Source of the DNA: CAYPNF01 sp964411985
GTDB taxonomy: Bacteria; Verrucomicrobiota; Verrucomicrobiia; Limisphaerales; J093
Reading direction: 5' to 3'
Length of the DNA stretch: 31,522 nt
Assembly (NCBI GenBank): GCA_964411985.1
Contig: CAYPNF010000081.1
Span: 1-31,522, forward strand
The notes beneath the pieces were generated by a model. That model saw only the letters and a list, made by a program, of their open reading frames with translations, ran no database searches and was not told the DNA's origin. The position numbers were made by a program, and so were the translations under genes. Of this stretch, positions 22,903-31,411 are shown piece by piece (the stretch's first letter is position 1; every line of letters starts with the position of its first letter).

Positions 22903-25179
22903 ATGCCGTCTCTAAAATCTGCCGCCATCGGTATATGCGCCCTGCTGGGAATGATCGGGGTTTCAGCCGCAGTCACCCCCGCAGGACAGCGTTTCCTGCA
23001 GGAAGTATCCGCTCGATATGGACCTGCGGAGGGTGTTCCTGCTGGAAAAGTTCAGCTTCTGGACCTGAACATGCAGGGCCCAGTGCGGGCCTTTGTTGGC
23101 GGGCAATGGATTGAGCATAGGCAGGAAAAGTGGGTTCCACTTCCTGATGGGTCGCCCAAAGCGGAGGGTGAGTTCACCTTGGCGGGGCCGGGAGGAAAGT
23201 CTCTGACGGTTCCGCTTCCCTGGCGCGAGGTGCGGCAGATCCTACGCCAGAAGGAAAGAACTTGGATCGCCACGGAGGCCGATCCCTTTGAGTTGGTGGA
23301 GGGCCGCGCCGTTTCCCTGGGATGGCCCAGTCGCTTTCGCGTGCGGCAGATGGCGGTCTCGGCGGGAGGAGTTCTGCATGTTGCCAGCAGTGGTGGGCTC
23401 TATCGAAAAGAGGAGCGGGGATGGGTGCCGGTGGTCATTTCCGACGGAAAGGGGAGGGCGTGGGGCGTGGAAGAGGTGTTAGGTGCGGCGTTCGATGCCC
23501 AGGACCGCCTTTGGGTGGTGATGAAGGCCGGCGTGGCCTGCAAAGGGGCGGAGGCATGGAAGTTTTTTGAGGGCAAGGATGGTCTACCCTGGAACGACTT
23601 TACTGGGGTCAGCCGTGGGGCAGGGGACTCGGTCTGGTTTGGCACCCACTTGGGGGCGATTCGTCTGGAGGGCGGCGCGTGGCACTACCGACAGGGGCCA
23701 CTCTGGCTGCCGCACGACGATGTGAGTCAGGTGGCGGTGGATTCGACGGGCAACGCCTGGTTTGCCACCGCTGGCGGGATCGGGCGCATTGAACAGAAAC
23801 CGATGACCCTGGCCCAGAAGGCGGCCTTTTATGAGGACGAGATTGCGCGGTATATCAAGCGAACCCCCTTCGGATACGTGGCAGAGGCCTCTCTTCGGAC
23901 TCCGGGAGACCGGGCCAGCGCCCTGTCAGGGGACAGTGACAACGATGGCTTGTGGACGGCGATGTATGGTGCGGGGGAGTGTTTTGCAGTAGCAGCGACA
24001 AAGGATCCTGGCGCACGGGAGAGAGCCAAGCAGGCCTTTGAGGCCTTGCGTTTTCTGCAGAAGGTGACCCAGGGGGGCCCTCACTCCCCGCCCAAGGGCT
24101 ACGTGGCACGCACGATCCGCTCTATCGAGGATCCCGACCCCAATGTGGGAAGACTCGAACAGGATCGGGAGACGCAAAAGGGGGATCGGCTCTGGAAAGC
24201 CTACGAACCCCGCTGGCCCAAGAGCGCGGACGGCAAGTGGTACTGGAAAAGTGATACCAGCAGCGACGAGCTTGATGGGCACTTCTTCTTCTACGGTTTG
24301 TACTACGACCTGGCGGCGGAGAACGATGCGGAGAAGGCCCGCGTGCGGGAAGTCGTCAAAGACCTTACTGATCATTTCCTGGAACATGGGTTCTGCCTTG
24401 TGGATCACGACGGGAAGCCAACGCGGTGGGGTGTTTTCGGTCCCGAGTCCCTCAACCGGAATCCTCTCTGGTGGCAGGAGCGCGGGATCAATTCCCTCAG
24501 CATGCTCAGCTACCTCGCGGTGGCGTCGCATGTCACCGGAGATCCGAAGTATGAGGCTGCTTCGCGGGAACTGATCGAGCGGCACGGCTACCTGCAGAAC
24601 GCGATGTTTCCCAAGGTCCAGGCCGGGCCGGGATCGGGAAACCAATCCGACGACGAGATGGCTTTTATGTGTTATCACAGCCTGCTGCGTTACTCCAAGG
24701 ATGAGGAAGTGAAACGGCAGATCCGGTTCAGTTTCTATTGCACCTGGATGAATGAATCACCGGAAATGAACCCGTTCTTCAATTTCGCGTATGCTGGTTT
24801 GAACCTGGAGGCGGTTACGGCCAACGCGTTTGGTCAGTTTTCCATTCCGCCCTGGAGCGGTTGGCAGGAGGAGGCGATGACAACTCTCTATGGCTTTCCG
24901 CTCGACCGCCGGGATTGGGCTCATCGCAACAGTCACCGGCTCGACTTGCAGCTCGTGGGGCCCCATCAACGCTCGGACCTGTATGAAGCAGACCGTGGCG
25001 GTCGCGGCCAGCGCGTCAGCGGCAAGGTGCTTCCGGTGGAGAACCGCTATTTTGGCCATTGGAACACGGATCCCTGGCGGCTGGACTACGGTGGTGGTGG
25101 CAGTGAACTGGGAGCGGGAACGGTCTTCCTCTTGCCCTATTACATGGGGCTTTACTATGGCTTCATTGAAAGGCCGTAG
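22903..25179 (+). CDS. Exported protein: beta-propeller N-terminal half, alpha-helical barrel-like C-terminal half
   Basis: The 758-residue protein has a signal peptide (about 1-22). Residues 80-310 contain repeats of the two-component-regulator-propeller type, for example 'AAFDAQDRLWVVMKAGVACK', 'GAGDSVWFGTHLGAIRLEGG' and 'AVDSTGNAWFATAGGIGRIE'. In SusR/BT-type hybrid sensors such propellers bind glycans, but here no membrane segment, kinase or regulator domain follows. Residues 330-740 are helix-rich with WYWKSDTSSDELDGHFFFYG and repeated aromatic/acidic motifs, resembling an (alpha/alpha) toroid of glycosidase-like proteins. I do not recognise a characterised relative with this pairing. 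The gene converges on the three-domain esterase gene with 28 bp between stops. Confidence 0.75.
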   Translation: MPSLKSAAIGICALLGMIGVSAAVTPAGQRFLQEVSARYGPAEGVPAGKVQLLDLNMQGPVRAFVGGQWIEHRQEKWVPLPDGSPKAEGEFTLAGPGGKSLTVPLPWREVRQILRQKERTWIATEADPFELVEGRAVSLGWPSRFRVRQMAVSAGGVLHVASSGGLYRKEERGWVPVVISDGKGRAWGVEEVLGAAFDAQDRLWVVMKAGVACKGAEAWKFFEGKDGLPWNDFTGVSRGAGDSVWFGTHLGAIRLEGGAWHYRQGPLWLPHDDVSQVAVDSTGNAWFATAGGIGRIEQKPMTLAQKAAFYEDEIARYIKRTPFGYVAEASLRTPGDRASALSGDSDNDGLWTAMYGAGECFAVAATKDPGARERAKQAFEALRFLQKVTQGGPHSPPKGYVARTIRSIEDPDPNVGRLEQDRETQKGDRLWKAYEPRWPKSADGKWYWKSDTSSDELDGHFFFYGLYYDLAAENDAEKARVREVVKDLTDHFLEHGFCLVDHDGKPTRWGVFGPESLNRNPLWWQERGINSLSMLSYLAVASHVTGDPKYEAASRELIERHGYLQNAMFPKVQAGPGSGNQSDDEMAFMCYHSLLRYSKDEEVKRQIRFSFYCTWMNESPEMNPFFNFAYAGLNLEAVTANAFGQFSIPPWSGWQEEAMTTLYGFPLDRRDWAHRNSHRLDLQLVGPHQRSDLYEADRGGRGQRVSGKVLPVENRYFGHWNTDPWRLDYGGGGSELGAGTVFLLPYYMGLYYGFIERP

Positions 25180-25207
25180 GCATGGCGCTCAAGCGTGCGC
25201 ATCCGCG

Positions 25208-27592
25208 CTAGTTTGGAGGGGGAGTGATGGCCTGAGCCGCGTCCGGCTCCGGGATCAGCCTCAGCGAAGCCAGCCATTGCAGGGCCCCGCTTTGCCATGC
25301 GTCCCACATCGGCCCTTTGTATCCATTGAGCCCGTGATCTCCTGAGGGAAGCTCCAGGTAGCGCGAGGGGACCTTTTGGGCTTGCAGGGCTTCGTAGAAG
25401 GAACGGCTTTGGCCGGGCGATACAACCTTGTCATCGAGCGCATGCGCCAGAAACACCGGCGGGGTCTGGGCTGTGACCTGCTTCTCATTGGAGAACAACT
25501 CGACCGTCTCCGCGGAGGGAGAGGACCCCATCAGATTCTGCCTCGAGCCACCATGGCCCTTCTCGCCCATCGTGATGACGGGGTAAACCAGCAGGGCGAA
25601 GTCGGGCCGACAGCCCACTCGGGCGATGGGATCGGCCGCGGTCGCGCTGCCTGGATCGAAATGTGTCGCTGCGGTCGCAGCCAAATGGCCGCCAGCGGAA
25701 AAGCCGATGATGCCGATGCGTTGGGGATCGCAACCCCATTCCTTCCCCTTGGCGCGCACCATGCGGATCGCCCGTTGCGCATCGAGCAGCGGCACGAAGG
25801 CTCGTCCCCGCGGAAGCCGATACTCCAGCACGATCCCCGTGATGCCATGCTTGTTGAGCCACTGGGCGATGCCGCTCCCCTCCGCTCCCATCACCAGACC
25901 ACCGTATCCGCCGCCAGGACAGATCACCACTGCTGCGCCATTCGGGTGCAGGGGACGATAAACCGTGATGCTGGCCTCGGTCTTCTCGAAAAGTCCATCT
26001 CCCACGGGTGCCTGATCTGGCCAAAGAACGACCTTTTCTGGCGGCGAAGCCTCGGCCGTTGCTCCTGAGGGGCCGCCGGGCTGGAGCCAGGGAGCCAGTG
26101 CCTCGCCCCAAATCTGGTATCCCTTGTCGGTCGGGTGGCAGAAATCCCCCATGATTTCGGTCGAAATGGTGCCATCGGGTTGGAGCAGTTTGGGACCCAG
26201 GTCAAGGAAGGTGATGCCAGGTAGTTGACCCAATTCAACCAGCAATCGGTTCATCTCCGCGATCTGGGCGCGGCGCGGATGATCTGGCTTCTGTTCCCTT
26301 GGGAATACCCCCATGAGGACAATCCGTGCTTTGGGTACCTTCGCTCGGAGACGTCGCACGATGGCCCGGACTCCCTCCGCGATTTCCGCCGGTGTGTTCT
26401 GACGGGCGTTGGCTGTCTCGCTTGTGTTGTTCGTGCCGATATGAAGAACGATCACGCGAGGGTGCAAGCCGTCCAGCTCGCCGTGGTCCAGGCGCCAGAG
26501 AACGTTCTGAATGCGATCCCAGCCGAAGCCCAGATTCAGAGTTCGGTATTTGCCGAAAGTGGACTGCCAGCTCCCGGGGCCATTGGCTGCTCCTGCTCTG
26601 GGTTCACCACCCCAGAAGTGGGTTATGGAGTCTCCAATGAGAACGACTTCTGGATTCAGCGCGTCTTTGATGCGCAGGACCTCCGCATGACGGGCGTGCC
26701 AATCGTAACTGTCATTCTCGAGTTTAGGCACGGGAATGAGGGCTGAATTGGTGGGAATCCCGACCGCAAGGGGCTGGTCGTTCATCAGTTGAGCCAGGGT
26801 TGGTTCGACCGCCTGCGCCCAGGCTTCGGCACCGGCGGGACCAGGGTGAAGCAAGTCCCACATCAGGTCCGTGTTGATGGACCCATCCGGTTGCAGAAAA
26901 ACGTGGTTCACATCCAGCCAGAAGACCTGCTTGCCGTCGGCCAACCGGGCGGTGAGTTCCCCAGCACGGAAGCAGGTTTCGATGCACTGTGCCGATGAGT
27001 TGAACGCCGGCGGACTTACACCCTTTTCGCCATCGCCTCCGCGTGGGAAGATGCGCAGAACCAAGATCTTCGTGGTGGGATGCCGTTGTCGGATCAGTTC
27101 CACGATCGCCTTGGTGCCGGCGAAGATCTCCTCCGCCGTGTGGACTCTTGAAAAGTGACGATCGTCGCTGTTGTTGGTGCCGATCAGGAGCATGACCACT
27201 TTGGGAGAGGAGGCGAAGTCAAGTTCCCCGTCTTGTAGATTCCAAAGGATCTGCTCGGTGCGGTAGCCGTTATGTCCCAGATTGATGGCGCGGCGCGGCG
27301 CGTAGTGTCGTTCCCAGACCTCTTTGAGCGGTTCATATTTGCCATCCAGTTCACCTATGGAATGGGTGATGGAATCGCCAATCAGCACCAAGTCATAGTG
27401 AGCGGCTTTGACCGCGGCGACCTTCTCTGTATGGCGCTGGCTGGGGGACGGCGTCGGAAAGTCGGCATCGCCCGGCTTGGGTGGCTCCTTGGAGACGGTG
27501 GAGTTCGGAGCCTGGGCGTTTTGCGCGAGGGGTGTTGCCCGGCAGGCAACCAGGAGCACAAAGAGCAGAACTAGGCTAAGGGTGCGTGTCAT
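25208..27592 (-). CDS. Lipoprotein with three esterase domains (SGNH + SGNH + alpha/beta hydrolase)
   Basis: The 794-residue protein has a lipoprotein signal ending LLVAC (Cys17). Residues 65-265 form an SGNH hydrolase with nucleophile Ser74 (IGDSITH), IGTNN (137-141) and the Asp-His pair in WDLLHP (Asp246, His249). Residues 310-505 form a second SGNH domain with Ser322 (GDSITHFWGG), IGTNN (385-389) and DFCHP (Asp483, His486). Residues 520-780 form an alpha/beta hydrolase of the acetyl-esterase type with oxyanion loop GGGYGG, Ser632 (GFSAGG), Asp720/721 (HALDDKVVSP) and His753 (SGDHG). All three sites look complete. Such domains are typical of carbohydrate deacetylases, so it may strip several acyl groups from one polymer. 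It has a good promoter upstream. Confidence 0.88.
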   Translation of the reverse strand: MTRTLSLVLLFVLLVACRATPLAQNAQAPNSTVSKEPPKPGDADFPTPSPSQRHTEKVAAVKAAHYDLVLIGDSITHSIGELDGKYEPLKEVWERHYAPRRAINLGHNGYRTEQILWNLQDGELDFASSPKVVMLLIGTNNSDDRHFSRVHTAEEIFAGTKAIVELIRQRHPTTKILVLRIFPRGGDGEKGVSPPAFNSSAQCIETCFRAGELTARLADGKQVFWLDVNHVFLQPDGSINTDLMWDLLHPGPAGAEAWAQAVEPTLAQLMNDQPLAVGIPTNSALIPVPKLENDSYDWHARHAEVLRIKDALNPEVVLIGDSITHFWGGEPRAGAANGPGSWQSTFGKYRTLNLGFGWDRIQNVLWRLDHGELDGLHPRVIVLHIGTNNTSETANARQNTPAEIAEGVRAIVRRLRAKVPKARIVLMGVFPREQKPDHPRRAQIAEMNRLLVELGQLPGITFLDLGPKLLQPDGTISTEIMGDFCHPTDKGYQIWGEALAPWLQPGGPSGATAEASPPEKVVLWPDQAPVGDGLFEKTEASITVYRPLHPNGAAVVICPGGGYGGLVMGAEGSGIAQWLNKHGITGIVLEYRLPRGRAFVPLLDAQRAIRMVRAKGKEWGCDPQRIGIIGFSAGGHLAATAATHFDPGSATAADPIARVGCRPDFALLVYPVITMGEKGHGGSRQNLMGSSPSAETVELFSNEKQVTAQTPPVFLAHALDDKVVSPGQSRSFYEALQAQKVPSRYLELPSGDHGLNGYKGPMWDAWQSGALQWLASLRLIPEPDAAQAITPPPN

Positions 27593-27611
27593 GGATGTCA
27601 GAAACCAAATC

Positions 27612-27641
27612 AGTCTATTTCCTAACGCGATCCGTGGTCAA
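27612..27641 (-). promoter_or_regulatory. Predicted promoter of the three-domain esterase gene
   Basis: On the reverse strand TTGACC (27641-27636) is followed after 18 bases by TAGACT (27617-27612). Transcription would start near 27605, leaving a leader of about 13 bases before the ATG at 27592. This is one of the best promoter matches in the window. Confidence 0.5.
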
Positions 27642-27941
27642 CGCCGCAACAACTTCTTCGGGACGCATTGTGAAGAGAGGTAAACTCCGGGTTTGGACGG
27701 GCGCCGTGCCGGCTACGCCGCTGGGAGAGGCCGTGGAACAAGTACGACATCCACACGTAATCCGGCACACTTTCAGTACGTAGCGCCTGACATCGAGATC
27801 TTGACGCCTTGAGCGCGAACGCCGCGTGCTTGGCTGGCTGCACCGGCGGACAGCGGGGGTTTCTCGCTCCATGGATTCCGGTGGCTTTTAGCGGCCGAAC
27901 GGCGTAAAACTCGTGCCGTTGACCGATCGTGCGCATGGCTT
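27642..27941. other. Intergenic region upstream of the GH127 gene
   Basis: No protein-like frame is visible. It should contain the promoter of the GH127-like gene. The only structure noted is the inverted repeat AACGGC (27898-27903) / GCCGTT (27915-27920), 21 bases before the start codon, which could be an operator or a leader hairpin. No convincing -35/-10 pair was found for the forward strand. Confidence 0.35.
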
Positions 27942-30284
27942 ATGAATGCTAAACTCTCCCTCCTCGCCCTCGTGATGGGTGCGGCAATGACTTTGTCCGC
28001 AGCGGAACCTTTCACGGACAAGATTCCGGTGGTGGTCAAGGATCTCCAAGACTCTCAGCAGCCGGATCGGTTGCGGATGAGTGGTTGGATTGGTAACCGG
28101 TTCGTGGGCAACGAGAAGAACCGTCTGGCACGAATCGACACCAACCGTTTGCTGGAAGGCTATCGAAAACGGCCTGGCCGACAAACCTGGGACGGCGAAC
28201 ATGTCGGCAAGTGGCTGCACGCAGCCACTTTGGCATGGGCTTATTCGGGGGATCCCACGCTGCGACGCAAGCTCGACACCACGGTGACCGAGTTATGCAA
28301 GTGCCAGTTGGAGGACGGCTACCTGGGTACCTATTTGGACAAGGATCGATGGGTCGAATGGGATGTTTGGGCACACAAGTATAACCTCCTCGGGCTCATC
28401 ACTTACATGCGCTATACCGGCAACCAGGACCCTCTGCCGACCTGCCTGAAGATGGCGGATCTGCTATGCCGGACCTTTGGAGAACAACCCGGACAGCGGA
28501 ATATCCTCAAGGCAGGGCACCATGTGGGAATGGCCCCCACGAGCGTTCTGGAACCGATGGTTTGGCTCTACCGTGCCACAGGGGAGCCTCGTTACCTGGA
28601 GTTCTGCAACTATCTGCTGCGTTCCTGGGAGCAGCCTGATGGACCGAAGATCTTTTCCACCCTCCTTCGCCAAAAGCGGGTGGACAAGGTGGGAAATGGC
28701 AAGGCGTACGAGATGCTTTCCTGTTTGAACGGAGCGCTGGAGTACTACCGGACGGTCGGTGACTCCCGGGTTTTGCAGGCCTGCCTTTACGCCTGGCAGG
28801 ACATCGTGGACAACCGCCTGTACATCACCGGCGCCGCGAGCCACGGCGAACTCTTCCACGATGATTTCGACCTGCCCAATACGGGGAATGTGGGAGAAAC
28901 CTGCGTCACGGTGACGTGGCTCCAGTTCAACGCGCATCTGCTTCGCCTGACGGGTGAGGCTCGTTTCGCCGAGCAGCTGGAGCGAGTGATTCTGAATCAG
29001 CTGATGGGGGCGCAGCGGCCCGATTGTGCCGCCTGGGGCTACTACGTGCAGATGGAAGGCAAGAAGCCCTATAGCGACACCCTGGATGGCCATTGCTGTC
29101 TTTCCAGCGGTCCTCGGGGTCTGGCTTTGGTTCCGACCTTTGCGGTGACAACGGACCGGTCGGGAGTTGTCATGAACCTCTACGATGCGGGCAACGCGGA
29201 CCTCCGCTTGCACGATGGAACCTCGGTTTTTCTGAAAACCAAGACGCTCTATCCTACCGCGGGTTCGGTGGAGGTGATGGTCGGGCTGGAAAAGAAGAAG
29301 GCTTTTGCTTTCAAGTTCCGGGTTCCGGCCTGGACGCGCGAGTTCAGCGTGCGTGTGGATGGCAAGCTGACGGAAGCGATTCTCTCTCCCGACGGCTATG
29401 GCACCCTGGAGCGGGTGTGGAAGAACGGGGAGGTGGTTCGGATTCAATTCGGCATGGAGCCCAGGTTAGTGTTGGGCGATCACCTCAATGCCGGGAAAGC
29501 CGCAGTCATGTATGGGCCGCTGGTGTTGGCGATGGATCAGGCCCTGGTCAGCGCGGAAGGGCTTCCTTGGACGCTGGCCAGCCTCCCGGGAGCGACGCTT
29601 GAGTCGCTGGGGTTGAAGGCGGAACCGGCTCAAGGGCCCTACTTGACCTGGGAGGGGGCCGAGCTGTTTCGGGTCAAGGCAGTGACGGGCAGGAGCACCA
29701 AGACTCTGCCGGCGGGGAGTCCGATGGATGTGCGGTTGGTCCCCTTCGCCGATGCAGGAGGTGCTGGGTCCGCCTACAAAGTGTGGATCCCCATTCGCGG
29801 CGCCACGCGATCCAACAATCTGCTCGTAGAAGGGGTGGAATCACGTTCGCGCGCCGGCAACCTGGAAGGGTCGATTGCGGACGATGACGTTCGGACGGTG
29901 GTGGGTACCTTTGATGGCAAACCTGCTGCGGAAGATTGGTATGCGATTACCTCGCCCGTTGCGGTGCTGGCTTCCAAGATCCTTTTCGCCCACGGGAAGA
30001 CGTTTCATGACGGAGGCTGGTTTGATGCGAGCGACAGGAGACCGCAGGTTCAGGTGCAACTGGTTCATGAGGGTCGCTGGGAAACGGTGGGAGAGTTGAG
30101 GGCTTACCCTGCGACTACCGATACCGAGCCGGCAGGTTTGAAGGCGGGAGAGGTATTCGAATTCAGTCTGCCGGAGCCCAAGCCGATCTATGGGGTGAGG
30201 GTCATCGGCAAACCAGCTTCCGGAGACAAACCTGATCAAGCGTTCTCGTCCTGTGCGGAACTTCAGGTGCTGGGCCGCGAGTAG
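27942..30284 (+). CDS. GH127/DUF1680-type beta-L-arabinofuranosidase
   Basis: The 780-residue protein has a signal peptide (about 1-21) and a DUF1680 (alpha/alpha)6 barrel (about 25-420), with beta-sandwich modules after it. GH127 enzymes use a zinc-bound cysteine nucleophile. The matching residues are present: Glu319 and Cys321 in GETCVTV, and Cys385-Cys386 in GHCCLSSGPRG, equivalent to the E-T-C and C-C pairs of the Bifidobacterium enzyme HypBA1. It probably removes terminal beta-L-arabinofuranose from pectic or hydroxyproline-linked glycans. The C-terminal 120 residues ('DDVRTVVGTFDGKPAAEDWYA' to 'AELQVLGRE') look like an extra sandwich that may bind sugars. The start lacks a Shine-Dalgarno sequence. 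Related families GH137-146 share the fold, so linkage specificity is provisional. Confidence 0.88.
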   Translation: MNAKLSLLALVMGAAMTLSAAEPFTDKIPVVVKDLQDSQQPDRLRMSGWIGNRFVGNEKNRLARIDTNRLLEGYRKRPGRQTWDGEHVGKWLHAATLAWAYSGDPTLRRKLDTTVTELCKCQLEDGYLGTYLDKDRWVEWDVWAHKYNLLGLITYMRYTGNQDPLPTCLKMADLLCRTFGEQPGQRNILKAGHHVGMAPTSVLEPMVWLYRATGEPRYLEFCNYLLRSWEQPDGPKIFSTLLRQKRVDKVGNGKAYEMLSCLNGALEYYRTVGDSRVLQACLYAWQDIVDNRLYITGAASHGELFHDDFDLPNTGNVGETCVTVTWLQFNAHLLRLTGEARFAEQLERVILNQLMGAQRPDCAAWGYYVQMEGKKPYSDTLDGHCCLSSGPRGLALVPTFAVTTDRSGVVMNLYDAGNADLRLHDGTSVFLKTKTLYPTAGSVEVMVGLEKKKAFAFKFRVPAWTREFSVRVDGKLTEAILSPDGYGTLERVWKNGEVVRIQFGMEPRLVLGDHLNAGKAAVMYGPLVLAMDQALVSAEGLPWTLASLPGATLESLGLKAEPAQGPYLTWEGAELFRVKAVTGRSTKTLPAGSPMDVRLVPFADAGGAGSAYKVWIPIRGATRSNNLLVEGVESRSRAGNLEGSIADDDVRTVVGTFDGKPAAEDWYAITSPVAVLASKILFAHGKTFHDGGWFDASDRRPQVQVQLVHEGRWETVGELRAYPATTDTEPAGLKAGEVFEFSLPEPKPIYGVRVIGKPASGDKPDQAFSSCAELQVLGRE

Positions 30285-30451
30285 GTCCGGAACCTGGCGG
30301 TTTGCGAAATAGGCGCTTGGAGGAGAAGACGGGAATGGGGTGCGGCTTCAGCCTCCGGGGGAAGCGCCGTCGCCGCTGCGCTTTGCTGAACCCCTGCCGG
30401 CAAGTGGCTCGATAATCGGTATTGACCTATGGGCCAGATCCCTGAAGACTT

Positions 30452-30469
30452 TCATCAAGAAACTGATGA
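30452..30469. promoter_or_regulatory. Inverted repeat before the dienelactone-hydrolase-like gene
   Basis: TCATCA (30452-30457) and TGATGA (30464-30469) form a 6-bp inverted repeat with a 6-base gap, 21 bases before the ATG at 30491. It lies where a promoter would be expected, between a weak TTTCAT (30450) and CATAAG (30474) pair, and could be an operator. Confidence 0.3.
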
Positions 30470-30490
30470 TCGTCATAAGTAATTACCATC

Positions 30491-31411
30491 ATGAACACGA
30501 CGCACACGGGTGTCCCTGAAACCATCGCCCATCCGCCCATTCCCCAGGAGGCGTTCGATTGGTATGATGAATACGCGCACGGCATCATCGATAGGCGGGC
30601 CTTCATGAGCCGGCTCTCCACGCTCGCGGCGGCCGGGTTCTCCATGAACCTTCTCCTCGCCACGTTGATGCCGAATTATGCCAACGCCGAGCAGGTTTCC
30701 TTCAACGATCCCGAGATCAAGGCCCGTTACGCGGTATTTCCGTCGCCCAACGGACATGGGGAAGGCCGCGGCTACCTCGTCCATCCGACCGCCGTGAAGG
30801 GCAAGGCACCTGCGGTGTTGGTGGTGCATGAGAACCGTGGGTTGAATCCCTACGTCGCGGATGTCGCCCGGCGCGTCGCCAAGGCGGGCTTCGTCGCCTT
30901 CGCGCCTGACGCGTTGCATCCGAAAGGCGGTTATCCTGGCAACGACGACGAGGGCCGATCGCTGCAGAGCTCCCTGGACCGCGTTAAGGTTGAGCAGGAC
31001 TTCGTCGCCGCGGCGAGGTTTCTCAAGACCCACGAACTGAGCAACGGCATGCTGGGGGCGGTCGGTTTCTGCTTCGGCGGCTACATCGTGAACATGCTGG
31101 CCGCGGTCATTCCTGACACTCTCAACGCGGGGGTCCCCTTCTACGGGACGCCGGCCGCGCCGGAAGTCCGCAAGCACATCAAGGCACCGCTGCTGGTGCA
31201 GCTGGCGGAGCTGGACAAGCGCGTCAACGATACCTGGCCGGAATACGAGGCCGACTTGAAGGCCGCCAAGGTGAATTACACCATGCACATGTACCCGAAG
31301 TGCAATCACGGCTTCCACAACGACTCCACCGGCCGCTACGACGAGAAAAACGCGCAGCTTGCCTGGGAGCGCACGGTGGCGTTCTTCAAGCAACACCTGG
31401 CGCCCGCGTAG
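30491..31411 (+). CDS. Tat-exported dienelactone-hydrolase-family protein (YghX-like)
   Basis: The 306-residue protein starts with a conserved region, then a twin-arginine signal, DRRAFMSRLSTLAAAGFSMN (about residues 34-53), ending near PNYANA. The mature alpha/beta hydrolase has the dienelactone-hydrolase triad: Cys194 in VGFCFGGY, Asp242 in ELDKRVND and His273 in CNHGFHND. Dienelactone hydrolase opens a lactone in chloroaromatic breakdown, but this Tat-linked YghX-like branch has no settled substrate. It is monocistronic here, 206 bp after the GH127 gene. Codon choice appears more strongly G/C-ending than in the neighbouring genes, a weak hint of a different origin. No clear terminator follows within the remaining bases. 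Confidence 0.9.
   Translation: MNTTHTGVPETIAHPPIPQEAFDWYDEYAHGIIDRRAFMSRLSTLAAAGFSMNLLLATLMPNYANAEQVSFNDPEIKARYAVFPSPNGHGEGRGYLVHPTAVKGKAPAVLVVHENRGLNPYVADVARRVAKAGFVAFAPDALHPKGGYPGNDDEGRSLQSSLDRVKVEQDFVAAARFLKTHELSNGMLGAVGFCFGGYIVNMLAAVIPDTLNAGVPFYGTPAAPEVRKHIKAPLLVQLAELDKRVNDTWPEYEADLKAAKVNYTMHMYPKCNHGFHNDSTGRYDEKNAQLAWERTVAFFKQHLAPA

Noticed and set aside
30473..31396. 307-codon reverse-strand open frame opposite the dienelactone-hydrolase gene
   Set aside because: The forward frame has a full catalytic triad and Tat signal; the reverse product is His/Arg/Val-rich with no family features.
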